From contig JASFXZ010000002.1 of NCBI GenBank assembly GCA_032209605.1, forward strand, positions 57,104,431 through 57,168,430: a DNA stretch of 64,000 nucleotides. The letters are read 5' to 3'. Within the stretch, counting starts at the first letter, position 1. Each line of letters begins with the position of its first letter. Positions 46,011 through 59,117 of the stretch are shown piece by piece. A program made the position numbers and the translations under genes. Below the pieces are notes generated by a model that saw only the letters and a program-made list of their open reading frames with translations, did not search any database and was not told the origin of the DNA. Source of the DNA: Mactromeris polynyma (taxonomy: Eukaryota; Mollusca; Bivalvia; Venerida; Mactridae).

Positions 46011-47132
46011 CGATATATATAATTAATTTAACATCATAATTATACATCTGAGGCAACATAATACAAGTATATAGAGACACACTTTTACAATTCATTACAT
46101 GCAACATAATGCAAATTCATACAGACACACATATGTATATGGGTAGTCCATAGAGTTGAATATGGAAATTGCACATCGTGGTTCACCACCAGATATACAG
46201 TTTATTACATACGTGACATGGTGAAATTTAATTACTCATAAAGTAAACTATTATATAAACGTGTTGTAGAGTAGAGACGTATACTGTATATTGATATTGA
46301 GAGGAGAATTTTCAGTTGTATATTAATTAATACATTTTTGGTACTGGTTTTAGGTTGATATATATTGACCTAGTTAGGCCTATTGATCTATAATAATATA
46401 GACCGCGGCTTGAGGGATGGGGGGAAATGTTGACTAAGAGCTAGGAAGTACTATATCCCTCTAGTGTCTGCACTAGTAGTTAGATCTATATTATATATAT
46501 GTTATCCACTTAGGTAATTAACCGAAACAGACTATAGCACTGCTGGGGGTCCGCCGTCATTTTGACCTGATCTTTGATTGGCTGCGAAATTGTGTCATTG
46601 GACCCAGGTCATAGGTTTAATCTGTCAACGGAAAGGTTTCCCGCGTCCTTTGTGAATGATAAGTTTTAAATATTAAGAATTAAATTTTAAATATTAAGAA
46701 TTAAATTTTAAATAATAAGTTTTAAATTTTAAATATTAATTTTAAATGTCCCTCCAGGGCTTCCATACGTTACAGTTCTCATGTGCCCGATTATGTCTGC
46801 CATTAAAATTTTAAACAAGAAATTTCTTTTGATATGATCCCTAATAAGTTTTACGTGTGGTATGGTAAAAAAGAGAAAGTTTAAGCAAAACATAATGTGT
46901 TGGTTCTTACGGATTATTGATCTAAATGAATGTATAAAATGTTGATAAGCGATATTTCAGTTTGTGTTGATATGTCATAAATGTAGTTCTAGGCATTTTG
47001 GCTACTTGAGTTACAGCAATGCGTACGCCAATCAAATATAAAGTTAAATTTCCAAAATAATTTTGAACTGCCATACCTGTTCAAATCTGCATATTGTAGA
47101 CGCTGTGCTGCAATGAATAAATTATGGTTAAT

Positions 47133-47549
47133 AAAATCGATTTGAACCCCAGTTTTTTTGCTGTTATTCGCTATATGATTGTTGTTTCTGTTTTTGTTAT
47201 AAATGTGTTTTGTATTTCCCTTTCCCCTGTGCAATTCAATCACTTTATACAGTGTTCAGATTGTTTCCTGGCCATTTTGGGCCTATTGCGGCCAGTTGTC
47301 TTGACTTGTCATGTGATCTTTTCCATCCATTAATTCCACCCTCCACCTCCCTTCACTGTCCACTTTGATTCTCCTAGTTATTCCTTGTGGTCTGCCGGGC
47401 CATTCCTTGTGCCTCTGTTCCTTAATATGTGTACCATTTGATCCCCTAAGTGCCATATGTTTTGTGGATTGTTGTTTTTCCGGAGGTCTGCGTGGGGAGG
47501 CACTGTCTTGTGTATGTGGCGTTCCCTGTAGTTACGTATTCTCTCTGTT
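47133..47549 (+). repeat. dispersed repeat A, copy 3
   Basis: AATCGATTTGAACCCC through GTAGTTACGTATTCTCTCTG. Both ends agree with copy 1, which supports these as family boundaries on the right. Non-coding. Confidence 0.75.
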
Positions 47550-49844
47550 TGAATATAAACAAACGCATCAATAATTGTGCTACACACTAACACGATTTGT
47601 TATTACTGAAGAAATAATTGTCGGAGTTTTGTGTACTATACAGATCAAAATAAAACAATCTAATGTAAATCAATGTCATGTTAATCAGACAAAGCCAACA
47701 GAAATTAACATGACTTCTATATTTGTAACAGTCATACGGATTCACATAATAATATTATTGATTGGTGGAATAAACAATATAACGCTTTCAAGCCTATTCA
47801 CCACGTGAGAAAAATAACGGTATCATTAACAAACGTATAATTATGATATATAGCCGACAGCCCAATCATTTGTACATCAAAGCCTACATCATTACACTAT
47901 GTATAACAGGTCAGACAATTTCAAAATCATGTACGACACCTTTAAGTACATGTACTAATATGCAACCGTATAATAATGTTACCAAGCTATGTATAACTAG
48001 AACATATCGTGTTTATTTTATCAGATACTTGTACAATAATAGTCAGACATATAATCATTTCGCAAGTTAAAAGCATGGTATACAAATAAAGCTATGTGTT
48101 TGATAATTTATTTTGACAAGGCATCAGATTGTAAAATGTTTGCAAATTCATAATAATTTATTAGCTAGGTATACATTTAACTCACATACTTAAATATAAT
48201 GGACATAATTCGTCCTCAACAACCCATGCAAAAAAAGGACCGTAACGATATTCTCTATCGATTAAATAATGACTTCCCGTTTTACATTACATTCTAAACT
48301 TCTAAATCTTGCAAAACCGGTTCTGGTTTTTTTATAATATCTAAAGCATAGATGTGTTTTTCAACTTCATAGTAATTCTTAAATTTAAATTAATGCAATA
48401 GTTTTCTTGGTGAGAAACATTTTTCTCTCCAGTTTTGTACATACTGGTCCCTAAGTCGTTGGACATACTGATATAAAATATGCTTTGACTATCGACATTT
48501 TATCATCCCATACATATCCAAATCCATATATATACAAGTTATCATTTATATTATATTTGACACCCAAGATTCAAAGCATATCATTCTTCATACTCAAACT
48601 TCTGAGTCCATATTTCAAACAATGCCTTGCAGATATAATATAAGGATTTCACCCTAAATCAGCTAACACGGCATCATTACAAGCATTCGAGGTACATTCA
48701 GATATCTTTAACAAGCATTACCATGAACATTTTAAATAAATTGCATTTACTCAATCACCCATAACTCTGGTTATATAGAAAAATAGTTTGCATCAAAAAC
48801 TGTATGAAAAGGTATATAACACAAATGTTGAAAGGAAGTCACTACTTGATTTAATGCACGTTTTTCATTGAAAGCAACCGTCTCTGTCATCTTATAAAGA
48901 GACATTATATTTGTAAAATTTAAACCAACATAAGCGAAACCGTTTAAAACTTCAAAGCGATTATTATCATCAAACCAATTTTTTTTCTCGATGCAATTCT
49001 ACCACCATTCATAAATACAACATTTTAGCCATCTACATTAACAATGAGTTTCATACCGGAACAATGTTCTAGAAGAAAATTAATGTGTCTTGTAGTTCAT
49101 AACACCATTATGACTCATTCGGAAATCCTCGGCCAACTACGTCAAGTGCCTCGGATGTACGTTAGGCACTACTTTCGGAAATACTATTCGAATGTCATGA
49201 AAACAAGATGGCGGCATGAACGCTGGAGTGCTGATGAATGTAATATTTAAGCTATATGAAGACTGAAATACGTGAGTTTTTAACTAGAAATGACAACGAT
49301 AATCCATTTCATACGTGAATTTATCGAAGTTATTGAAATTATAAATCCGTTTTACGAGAACTCTTTTCTTGACCGCACACAGTCTTGAGTTTTGCTACAT
49401 AGTGCTCCGCCTTACATACACTAGAGGGTGTTATCCGAGTAACGAAGTGGTACGGAAATGCCCGAGAGCTGTCGAGAATGCATTATGACTAAGAACTCCG
49501 TATAATTTAAATCTTACGTTTAAATCAAATGCTTTCTTGAAGTCAACAAAAGACACACACAAATGTTTCTTCCGAACATTTTCCTGAATTTATTTACTAT
49601 GTTCACAACAAATATCATTGTTAAGAGGTAACATCGGTGATTATTTCAGATACTTGAAAGAGGGTTATACAGCAACATGGAACAGATAACTCTGTCAATC
49701 GTAATGTATATATTGCTGTAAGAGTTACTCCCCTTTGATGAAAATGCATTGCATATGATAGGTCAGTTTGTAATGCCTGTTAAGATGGTTGAATAATGTC
49801 ATGGTATTTGGCTTCTTTACGTGTCTTTAGTGGCAAATTTGCTT
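47550..49844. other. non-coding stretch
   Basis: No gene recognised. A CpG-richer patch at 49090-49240 (ACTCATTCGGAAATCCTCGG, CAAGATGGCGGC) is open for 68 codons on the plus strand, with mixed composition and no known domain. Confidence 0.35.
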
Positions 49845-52038
49845 TAATAATAATAATAATAATAATAAACTTTATTTATTGAAGGTAACTCCTTAAGCTA
49901 ATACACATAAAAACTTACATACATAAACTTATCTAACAAGAGGCCTTCATACATACATAAATTATTACAATACAAAGAGAACACAAAGAATATAAGCATT
50001 TTTATAATGCTAAACCAATAAATCATAACTCATTTTCAAAATCTTCATTAACAATATGTATGAAAGAGAGATTAAATAATTACAGGGGACGCCGCATGCA
50101 CAATACAATGTCTCCCCACACAGACTCCCGTGAAATCATATAAGGCATCGAGGAGGTGCTAGGGTAGAATTGGGTGCAAGGAATGGTCTGTACGACCATA
50201 AAGAACTACTAAGGATAATTTAGTGGGACAAAAGGGGGGAAATCATTTTTGGTTGGAATATATCATTTAACAATTTCAAGATAATCAGTAATAATAGGAC
50301 GAATTGGGGGGAAGAACATGGAGCATATGTTACATGTATAAACATGAGCGATGAAAGAAGTGCTAATGCGGAAAGGGGAACTTACATTAATTTCTAGTAA
50401 ATGAAATAATTTTAGATAAAAAGAGAAAATTGACATCATATAATAGAATACATGGGGAAGTAAATAACGTCTATACTATAGACACATATATATTGCGTGA
50501 AACAGTCATCAAGATAGAAATTGAGAAGAACTTTCATACATAGTACTTATTTTTCTGTAAATTATAATACGTTATCCTGATTTAGGTGATGTCGATTCGC
50601 CATATGTACTTATATACAATAATTTAAAGAAAGCAGTTTTAAACGCGTTCAAAGATTGCTTCTGTCTAATTTCTACGGGAATTTCATTCCATACCTCCAT
50701 ACCAGAATAACCAAACGTGCGTTTCAAATATTGCGTACGTGGTATTTTACATGTTAAATTTGTGTATGTTTCAGATCGTAGTTTATATGTATTGTTTTTA
50801 GATTTTTGTATTAAATTACAAAAATATTCTGGGGCAAGGGCATTTACAGCTTTATATATTAGAATTCCTATCTGATATTTGTATCTTATTGTAAATGGTA
50901 GCCATGATAACACCAGGAACATGTTGTGGGATGGAGTTTTTAGTGGTAGTTGAAGTATTGTCCTTGCTGAACGCTTTTGCAATTTAGAAACTTTGTATAT
51001 ATTTGTTTGGCTACATGTCCCCCAAATTGTTACACAGTAATCAAATAGTGGTAGGATATATGCATTGTAGTATAAATTTTTCATTTCATGTGTTAAATAG
51101 TTTGAAATTCTTTTCAGTAAATTTATTTTATTAGTAACTTTTATGCATAAATCATTGATATGTTCATTCCACTGCAAACAATTATCGATGGTTAAGCCCA
51201 ATGATTTTTGTTTATTTACATTTTCTATCGCCGAGTTTGTAATTGATATACGTATTTGCTTTGAGTGTTTAGTTTTGTATTTTGAACCTAGTAACATGCA
51301 TGTTGTTTTTGCAGGATTTATAGCCATATTGTTTTTTGAACACCAATTCTGAACATATTCCAAATCCATTTGTAGATAGAGTTCTATATCATTGATATCG
51401 GAAGTAATATAATACAAAGTTGTATCATCTGCATACATATTTATCTGTGAATTTTGAATACACATAGGCAAGTCATTAACATATATTAAAAATAACAAAG
51501 GACCCAATATAGATCCCTGAGGGACACCTGTTAATACAACTGAAGTGTTGGATTTATTTTGACCAATCTTCACATATTGTTGTCTACAATCAAGGTATGA
51601 TTTGAATAAATTAACTGCATTGTCATTAAAATGGTACAAACCTAGTTTGTAAAGCAGTATTTCGTGATCTACAAGGTCAAAAGCTTTTTTAAAGTCAAGA
51701 AAAACACTTCCGATCAAGTCTCCATCATCGATACCTTTCATCCAGGTATCTATCATTTGCGTAAGAGCCGTTTGGCATGAATGTGATTTTCTAAAACCAG
51801 ATTGTGTGTCATGTAAAATATTTGTTTCACTTAAGTACTTGTGCAATTGATTTGCTATATGTCTTTCAAATATTTTTGAAATTGTGTTTAGAATTGAGAT
51901 CGGTCTATAGTTGCTCATATCATCTTTTGACCATTTTTTGTAAATTGGTAATACATAAGCTCTTTTTAATCTATCAGGAAATACACCAGCTTCGATGCTA
52001 TTGTTTATAATGCTTGTTATTGCTTTGAAGCATTTAAC
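49845..52038 (-). mobile_element. 5'-truncated LINE with (AAT)n tail
   Basis: The coding region is open from 52038 to 50572 on the minus strand, followed by about 700 bp of 3' UTR and a terminal (AAT)n microsatellite at 49845-49868. Family by RT type is CR1/Jockey-like. The endonuclease and ORF1 are absent. Confidence 0.8.
50572..52038 (-). CDS. LINE reverse transcriptase (partial ORF2, open)
   Basis: An uninterrupted frame of about 488 codons with no start of its own, because the element is truncated at 52038. RT motifs in order: AYVLPIYKK, NYRPISILNTISKIFER, HDTQSGFRKSHSCQTAL, SVFLDFKKAFDLVDHEIL (first catalytic Asp), GVPQGSILGPLLFLIYVNDL, MYADDTTLYY (catalytic DD), KTTCMLLGS and KSLGLTIDN. 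It ends with the C-terminal region KRTFGYSGMEVWNEIPVEIR. All catalytic residues are present and there are no frame breaks, so the insertion is recent, or the region was read without error. A host function is unlikely. Confidence 0.85.
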   Translation of the reverse strand, partial: VKCFKAITSIINNSIEAGVFPDRLKRAYVLPIYKKWSKDDMSNYRPISILNTISKIFERHIANQLHKYLSETNILHDTQSGFRKSHSCQTALTQMIDTWMKGIDDGDLIGSVFLDFKKAFDLVDHEILLYKLGLYHFNDNAVNLFKSYLDCRQQYVKIGQNKSNTSVVLTGVPQGSILGPLLFLIYVNDLPMCIQNSQINMYADDTTLYYITSDINDIELYLQMDLEYVQNWCSKNNMAINPAKTTCMLLGSKYKTKHSKQIRISITNSAIENVNKQKSLGLTIDNCLQWNEHINDLCIKVTNKINLLKRISNYLTHEMKNLYYNAYILPLFDYCVTIWGTCSQTNIYKVSKLQKRSARTILQLPLKTPSHNMFLVLSWLPFTIRYKYQIGILIYKAVNALAPEYFCNLIQKSKNNTYKLRSETYTNLTCKIPRTQYLKRTFGYSGMEVWNEIPVEIRQKQSLNAFKTAFFKLLYISTYGESTSPKSG

Positions 52039-52178
52039 TTATACGATACGGTTTTGGAAACGGTTAAAGTGCACCTACTATCAGGCTATACTGCCCTTCG
52101 GGGAACTAGTGAAAATGATGAAATTAGAAGACAAACAGTTTGCGACGCGTTTCTTATTTACTAAAATACTTCATCAGG
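52039..52178 (+). other. exon-like open stretch, unidentified
   Basis: Plus-strand codons give RFWKRLKCTYYQAILPFGEL, then VKMMKLEDKQFATRFLFTKI, ending at CATCAG|GTAAAC, a plausible donor. No acceptor is visible on the left, where the LINE abuts. Possibly an exon split by the LINE insertion, or chance. Confidence 0.25.
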
Positions 52179-55100
52179 TAAACTTAATTAATATTGTTTA
52201 GTGGATATAAAATATCAACTGATTCATTGAATTGTATACCAAAAGTAACTCCACAACCGAAAACTCGGATCAAAAAGATACAGTGATACTACTGGTAATG
52301 CTACTGGCTCTTATTTAGGGAAATTATAGAAAGTTTTAGGATCTTATATCATGCAACTGTGGGCAAGATTTATTCTAGAGGAAGCAATTTGTTCAACAAT
52401 TCGGTCATATGTTATGTACTTAACAGTCCCGAATACAATGTATCAAGAAGTTTAGGTGAAGGTGCATTGATGCCACAAAATCAGGCCGGGTTTGCGCTAT
52501 TTTCTTGAATTTGATTCTTTTAAAAACTATGAAGATAAGTTTTACCACCCATGTTACTTTGAGATTCAGAGCACATTAAAGTACATTTTCCAAGATTATG
52601 TAGAGCTGCTCGTTAATTTCTTTCACTGACTGACTGTATCCATAACCAAGTTTGAAAACTACTGAACAAGGAGACTTAAAAAGCTATTCTAAAAATGCAG
52701 TTTTAACAATACATATACATGTATAAGCACCTCTTTGAAATTTGCATTGGCGTAATTGACATATATTTACAATGATGACTGTGAAAGAATTTGTTTGTAA
52801 GAGCCATAAATTTTGAAATATCTGTATTTCCATGTTTATGTATAATTTCATTTTCTTAATGTAGTTTTGAGCAAACACAGCCAAAGATTAAGTGTAGAGT
52901 CCCAAATTATTGGGATTGAGAAGCTTTCAAAGAAAATGTCTCCGTGTTATGAAATGGTCCGTTAAGGAATAACATGTATTATAGGAAAATATACTTTATC
53001 TGTATGCTCTGCGTAATCTAGAAATTGTATAACAATTTGAGCAGAACTATATCTTGTCCATAATCTAGACAGTTTCTATTTTTAGCTTCCACTCTTGCAG
53101 TTTGATATGCTCCTTACTAATACATTCCATTGTCTGCAGCTCTTATAATTGACTTTGATTGAGGTTTTATATTAAATATAACAAAACAACAAACGCATAG
53201 AACTGATTCATGGACTTTGAATATTTAATATTGATTTGAAATAATGATTTATCTTGCTTGGCATTGTTCACTTGCTAAAGAATGGCTTAACTACACCTTT
53301 TAAAATTTTCTTTGAAGTGACAATTTCCGTATTTCAGGTATGTATAACAAGTTAAAAATGCTGAAGTTAAATCATTGTTTGTACGTATAACAAGCAGATT
53401 CTCACTGTGATGTCAGTACATTGATCATTTTTGTCAATAAATGGGTGCCGCTGATTTTAAATAGTAGAAGGTACTGTCAACTCTTGTTACACTGCCATTC
53501 TTTACCATGGAATATTCATTTAACGTAATAGTCTGATGGGAACTATTCCGTCATTGAATGATAGTCTCAACGCAACGACAGAAATTCAGGCAACAAACAT
53601 AGCTCCTACTGCGACAGTTTGTTTCAAAATTATTACCCAATTCTTGAAATTCAGCTGCATTGTTCGAATCAAAGTTATAAATAAACAAATAATTAATATC
53701 ATGCCGCTCAAATTGGTATTTTGTTATAAGTTTACTTAAAGTTTGTACTTTTGAAATAACAGTCCCCTGTATTACTAATTAAATTAACATAAATATTTAC
53801 AACATATCTAGAATGAGCCATTAAATGATGCTCGTGTTGAATTCTTAAGCTTATATCATGGTTCAATATTGAATTAAATGTGTTAGTTTCAATCTGAGAA
53901 AATATGTACATCGGGTAAATACCTTTAAACACACATCTACACATCAATAATGAAATGTCTTCTCCAATTTTCAAATAAAAGCAGACATTTTATGGAGAAA
54001 TCATCAGAAATTGTATAACGACAAGACTAGTTACTGAATATTTACCATTTGAGTACATATGTTTCTCGGAAATAATGCAATGCGTACCTTATATTGGCTA
54101 GACAATTATGTGATGTATGCAATGTAATATTCTCTGTAGTTTAAATAATTTCGTCAGTAATTTTAAACCAGAATACTTCTGTAATGTCTTTATCAGCAGA
54201 GATGTGCATTGAATGTCATAATGCCGGTGTATAATGCTTTTTGTTCCAGCGATAATTCATGGCGGTATTTTTTATATACCGGTATGATCATATACAAATT
54301 AGTAGCAATTATTAATGAGCTTTTTATTAAATATCAACATGCTTCAGCAGCATGTTAACAATCAATGATAAAAATTAAATGTGCATTGTTATATATAAAG
54401 TCTGAGAAAATAATGTTCAGTTATCAATCTATAATTAGAATTTCTAAATTGGCAGGACAAAAGGTCACGCCAAATTTTGTTAAGCGTGAACGTTCGCGAA
54501 ACCTAGCTACCTTTTCCAAAAAACTTATAACGAAAAAACAAATATCCTCAGATAATAAGCGATGCATAATTTTAGATATTTTAATGAAAGAAACATCATA
54601 AAAACAAAACAAAATGTTTTTTTCAAACGTGATCTATACATGAATAAATCTAATTTAAAACTGACTAGTTTCACACAAATTGACTAGTTTTCACTCAAAT
54701 GAACGTTAAACAAATTTCTACAAGACAATAATAGTATGTTAAGAATTCAGGCATTGATCTGTCCATTTTGGGAAAAAGACCCTAGATGAATTGAGAAAAC
54801 TTGAATCGCTTCAACTTGAATTTTGGGAATTTTCATAGTTAAAAGAACAGGCTTTTCATATCTTAATTTGATAAACAAGCATTTTAATCTACATTTCTCG
54901 TAGCAACTGTCGTTTATGATACAAGGGACAATAATGGCGAGAGTTATTCGAAGAGCTTCAAGAGATACCAGGTCGCTCTAGTAGATTTTCGTAGGTGCTT
55001 CTGATTGGGATTTTTTTTTCAGATTGGGAAAAAACATATATTTGGCTTTGGGAATTGGTCAGATAGTCACATCGTTGTCGGATCTCAACTAAAGTTGCCG

Positions 55101-55479
55101 TTGTCGAATCATGGACATCGAAAATATTTGAGAATTTTAGCTTAGAAAAAATGTTGTTTTTTTTTTGGCTCAATGAGCGCAAAACCTAGGCGCACGCGGA
55201 CGCTTAACAAAATTCCAATTTGGCATGGCCTAAGCAGTCAAAGATACTAATATAGACAAAGTAGGAAGCCACAGAGTTAACTCTAAAAACCTCGAACTAA
55301 CACCACGGACATGAAAATAAATCATTTAAAAGATGCAATGTATAAAAAACGCATAAGGTTAGGGTTAATTAACAAATAGGTAACGAATAGGGAATTGGGA
55401 ATAAGTAACCAACTTGACGACCCTCATATGAAGGCAGTTTTTCCCCATTTGCGATTCCTTTACTTGATATAATATTAAT
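52179..55479. other. non-coding stretch
   Basis: AT-rich with only short, domain-free open stretches on both strands. Nothing supportable. Confidence 0.4.
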
Positions 55480-55484
55480 GTTAT

Positions 55485-55665
55485 TATTTCCCCCCCCCCA
55501 CCCCCCTTTCAGCCTATTTTTACTGACTTGCTTGATTTGTTCCGCGGCGTAAGCCATACATTAAACTCCCCTTGTTGTTATCTTAAATTCTCCTTAGTTG
55601 TTCATTATGGTGAAGCTGATTTTATATAATTATAGTGAATTTTATATAATTATAGTGAATTTTAT
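55485..55665 (+). repeat. worn repeat A remnant and a 22-bp tandem pair
   Basis: A C-run, TTTTTACTGACTTGC, ATTAAACTCCCCTTG and TTCTCCTTAGTTGTTCATTA follow the order seen in repeat A copy 4. GATTTTATATAATTATAGTG is then repeated in tandem at 55618-55661. Confidence 0.45.
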
Positions 55666-57914
55666 TCAAGTTGCTAGCATTTATATCTGTGTATTGTTAA
55701 TGTAGTTATTTTTAGAGTGAGTATGACAAAGTCAAGCTGTTTATAGTATCGGTAGAAAATTTTCATAACAAGAATATACTGGGGACTGTTATTGCAAGAA
55801 ACTTACCAACAAGGACTACAGAATGATAAACATTGTGATTTTCAAATGATATATAATTAAATGTTTTAAATTATATTGACTCATCTAGGTTTGCATGTTC
55901 CCTTTGTATTATTCTAGCTACACACAAATTGAAATTTACTTAGAGATTTCTAATATTTTCTCCCAGTCGCCCAAACGGTGCAACACTATTTTAGTGTAGA
56001 AAATTCTAAAACAATATTTTATTTCAACAGTGAAATTATGTCAGTTACTCAATACTGTCTAGTGCCATGTTAGTGGTCATTACATCTACATGAAAACCTT
56101 AATAATTAGACCACCCTCTTGACCCCTGAAAACTGATCTTTGTAATGAGATGGTCTCAATAGTGAGGTTGTATAAAGAGAAAAAAGTGCAAATGGACATG
56201 TGTTCTTAATTATGTGATGGGCTTATAAATGAAGAGGTCTTTAAGTAAGGTTTTACTGTATTTGTATTTTACGAATCTCATCTGTACAAAAGACGTAAGT
56301 ATAATGGTGTTCTAAATCTCCATTATGTGAGTGTTCTGGTATTGCATGTTTTAAATAATTTGTAGAAATGTCAAACTGTATCACTCAAATACAACGTGAA
56401 GAGATCTGTGAAAATGTATCAGAACTTGTGAAATACCTCTGTATCAGTGCGTGTTGGACTAATACCTAGCGACTACCTAATGTCAGTTTGCTGTTCTTCT
56501 ATGAAATATTTATGTTTGTGCATCAAATTGTTTGAAAACCATTTAAAACGTTGTTCACTCATAGTTTCATAGGCAGTATATATCAACTTGTATAGCATGG
56601 AAGGAAGAAATGTAATAGTTGAAACCAGTTAATTACTGATGAATATATATAGTTGTATGTTCAGAGAAAATGGACGTCTATATGAGAATAATTTCATGGT
56701 AATTATGTACAAATATCAATCATTTTATTTCATCCAAACATGAATAACTCTAGGATAAGCTAGAAATATTGCTGTTCATTAATCAATGACCACTTCCCCT
56801 TTTTAACTAGTTACACAGGAGATTGTCAAAAGTGTTTTCCCTGTATGTATGTATATATTGTTATGGTGTTTGGGAATATCACTGTATGGGTGCAAAAAAC
56901 ACATAATTATACATTGGGAATATCTTCGGGGTTGTCTTGTTGTGGGTTATTTAAAGAGGCATGTGCTCCTACTATAAAGGTTCAATTTAGCATGTTGTGG
57001 ACATACAAATACCATGTAGATATGCTATCACTCTCGGGACAAGTTGTATTTGTGGTATGTATGCAATAGTAAGTCTGTGTAACTTGGAAATTATTTTAGA
57101 ACATAGTTAGTGTATAATGTATTTTTATGAATGATGTGCTTTATTTATGACCTATTTTGTGCAGAGAGGGTGTTATCAATCAAGGATGTTTTTGTCTGAT
57201 ATTTCAACAGAATTTTCAATAAGCCCGCAGCATTTTAATATTGTATGTTTGACATAATTCAAAATGACAGTTTCTCTCACAGGAAAAGTCATTTCACACA
57301 TTAAGACAACACTAAATAATGTGTTCCACTCCAGTTTTTACACCACTTACCAAAATTGGTGTTATCGTTGAGACTATTCGAATAAAATTCATTCTGTCAT
57401 TTTGTAAAGCAGTGATTCTTTAATGAATATAATAGAACTCATATGTTTAGTTACACATATATATATATACGTACCATGTGGCGGCTCACACACGGGATTT
57501 CACAGACACATCATTGCACCATTGTTATGTTTTATGTATCTCTTCTACTGGCATGGAGCTGAGCAGTATATACTTTTATGGACTCTTCTTAACTTTTCTG
57601 GTGAATCATTTGTTAAGATTGGTTCTATCATTGGTTCTATTCTATGTAATTTATCCATAGTGAAACATTCAGAGGTAATCTACACATACATATCTATCAA
57701 AATGCTTTCCTAGAACAATGGTTGTATGCGTCTATTGCATATATCCTGACTTTTTCCAGTTATTTTTAATATAAAGATTTGCTTCATTAAAATATCAGCC
57801 TGCAGAAACCTGAAAAGGACTTGTATAGTCATCTGATTTACCCCCTGCCCTCCACACACATACTTATAGCTCGAGAACATTAACTCCTGCGCAATAATTG
57901 TTTGTCTTAATACA
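55666..57914. other. non-coding stretch
   Basis: 56105-56270 contains TTAGACCACCCTC and AAGTAAGGTTTTACTGTA, resembling the ends of small bivalve elements that finish TTTTACTGTA. Otherwise nothing recognised. Confidence 0.35.
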
Positions 57915-58045
57915 TATATTGTATCCCTGTGTGGATACAGTATCCCCATGTATATACAGTATATTAATGAAGATAAGGAATCCACATGTATCTACTGTGT
58001 CCTTGTGAAGATACGTTGTCCCTGAGTTGATACTGTGTCCGCATG
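57915..58045. repeat. minisatellite, left part (~21-bp unit)
   Basis: Degenerate repeats of GATACAGTATCCCCATGTAT. The array resumes at 58566 after repeat A. Confidence 0.65.
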
Positions 58046-58088
58046 TAGACGGAGAGTATATGTTGTTACGTATTTAATTGTTAATTAC

Positions 58089-58560
58089 TTTTAATGATTA
58101 GTTACTGCCTACTTAGTCAATTAGCGATTAAGAGTGAGGGTAACTAGCTGTTAACTGGATTTAAACCCCAAGTATTTTACTGACAGTTCCAAGGCTTTAA
58201 ATCGCTGTATGGTTACTATTCCTATTTGTGTTTTAGATGTATGTCAATTTCCCTTCACCCTTATAAATTCTTTACTTTTATATAGTGTTCATGTTATTTT
58301 CTCCCAGCTTTTGGCCTATTGTTGTTTTGCTGCCATGATTTGTCCTTTGATGTATTCCATCAATTAAACCCCCCCCCCGTTTGTTTTCTTTGATTCTCCT
58401 TAGTTATACATTATTGTCGGCCAGGCCATTCCTTGCGCCCTATGTTCCATTACGTATTTACCCTTGCGCCCCAACACATGGCTTATGTTTTATAGACTGT
58501 TATTTTCCCGGAGGCCATTGTAGGGAGGATTGTCTTACGTATGTGGCCTTATTCACTCTC
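58089..58560 (+). repeat. dispersed repeat A, copy 4, inserted in a minisatellite
   Basis: TTTTAATGATTAGTTACTGC, TTTTACTGACAGTTCCAAGG and ending GTGGCCTTATTCACTCTC. It is bounded on both sides by the same GATACAGTATCC minisatellite, so this copy marks an insertion. Confidence 0.7.
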
Positions 58561-58565
58561 CCATA

Positions 58566-58665
58566 TAGATACAGTATCCTCATGTGTATACTGTATCCCA
58601 ATGTAGATAAAGTATCCCGTGTATATACTGTATACCCATGTATATAGTGTATCCCCGTGTAATGT
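58566..58665. repeat. minisatellite, right part
   Basis: GATACAGTATCCTCATGTGT, ATACTGTATCCCAATGTAG and further units, the continuation of the array at 57915-58045. Confidence 0.65.
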
Positions 58666-59117
58666 AACTAATTACGCATTCATCTATCTGTCAGTTTATC
58701 ACTTCATTTTAAATAATGAAGAATAATGTAAATTTTGGCAAATTTGACCAATGCTCTGCGAGCTGTTTGAAACCAAGTTTTGAAATTCTGTTAACATAAG
58801 ATGAAGTAATGAGTATTGTGACATTCATTACTGTGTTGTTGCTTTTGCATGGAAAAGCGTTAAAGCCCCAGGTATCGATATTGCTAAATTGTCTGATTGG
58901 ATTAATATCAAAAGGCCGGTGACTGGACCCAGTTTATTAAGTCATATTCCTAATGGCAAGACATATATTTCCCTTTACTGTCCGTAGAATTTCCCTGACG
59001 TAATTCTAAAAAATCTGATAACAATATGTCAAGAAATAGCTTACACAAAAGCCTTTTTCATCTACAGATCATTGCTAAAATTACGAAACTTTATATCCAG
59101 ATAACAAAATGTATAAT
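58666..59117. other. non-coding stretch
   Basis: Nothing recognised. Confidence 0.35.

Larger units (their letters stand above)
44700..46769. mobile_element. 2.07-kb element with ~370-bp terminal inverted repeats
   Basis: Left arm 44700-45072 (ATGGAAGCCCTGGAGGGACA, TTAAACCTATGACCTGGGTC, TGACGGCGGACCC, ACTAGAGGGATATAGTACTT) is mirrored at 46394-46769 with few mismatches. ACGTTAC flanks both ends (44693-44699, 46769-46775), a likely 7-8-bp target duplication. The interior is non-coding: a near-perfect hairpin at 45251-45314, AT-rich direct repeats near 45470-45540 and a LINE tail. Non-autonomous. Long TIRs suggest a Mutator-like or fold-back group, but the class is open. Confidence 0.75.
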
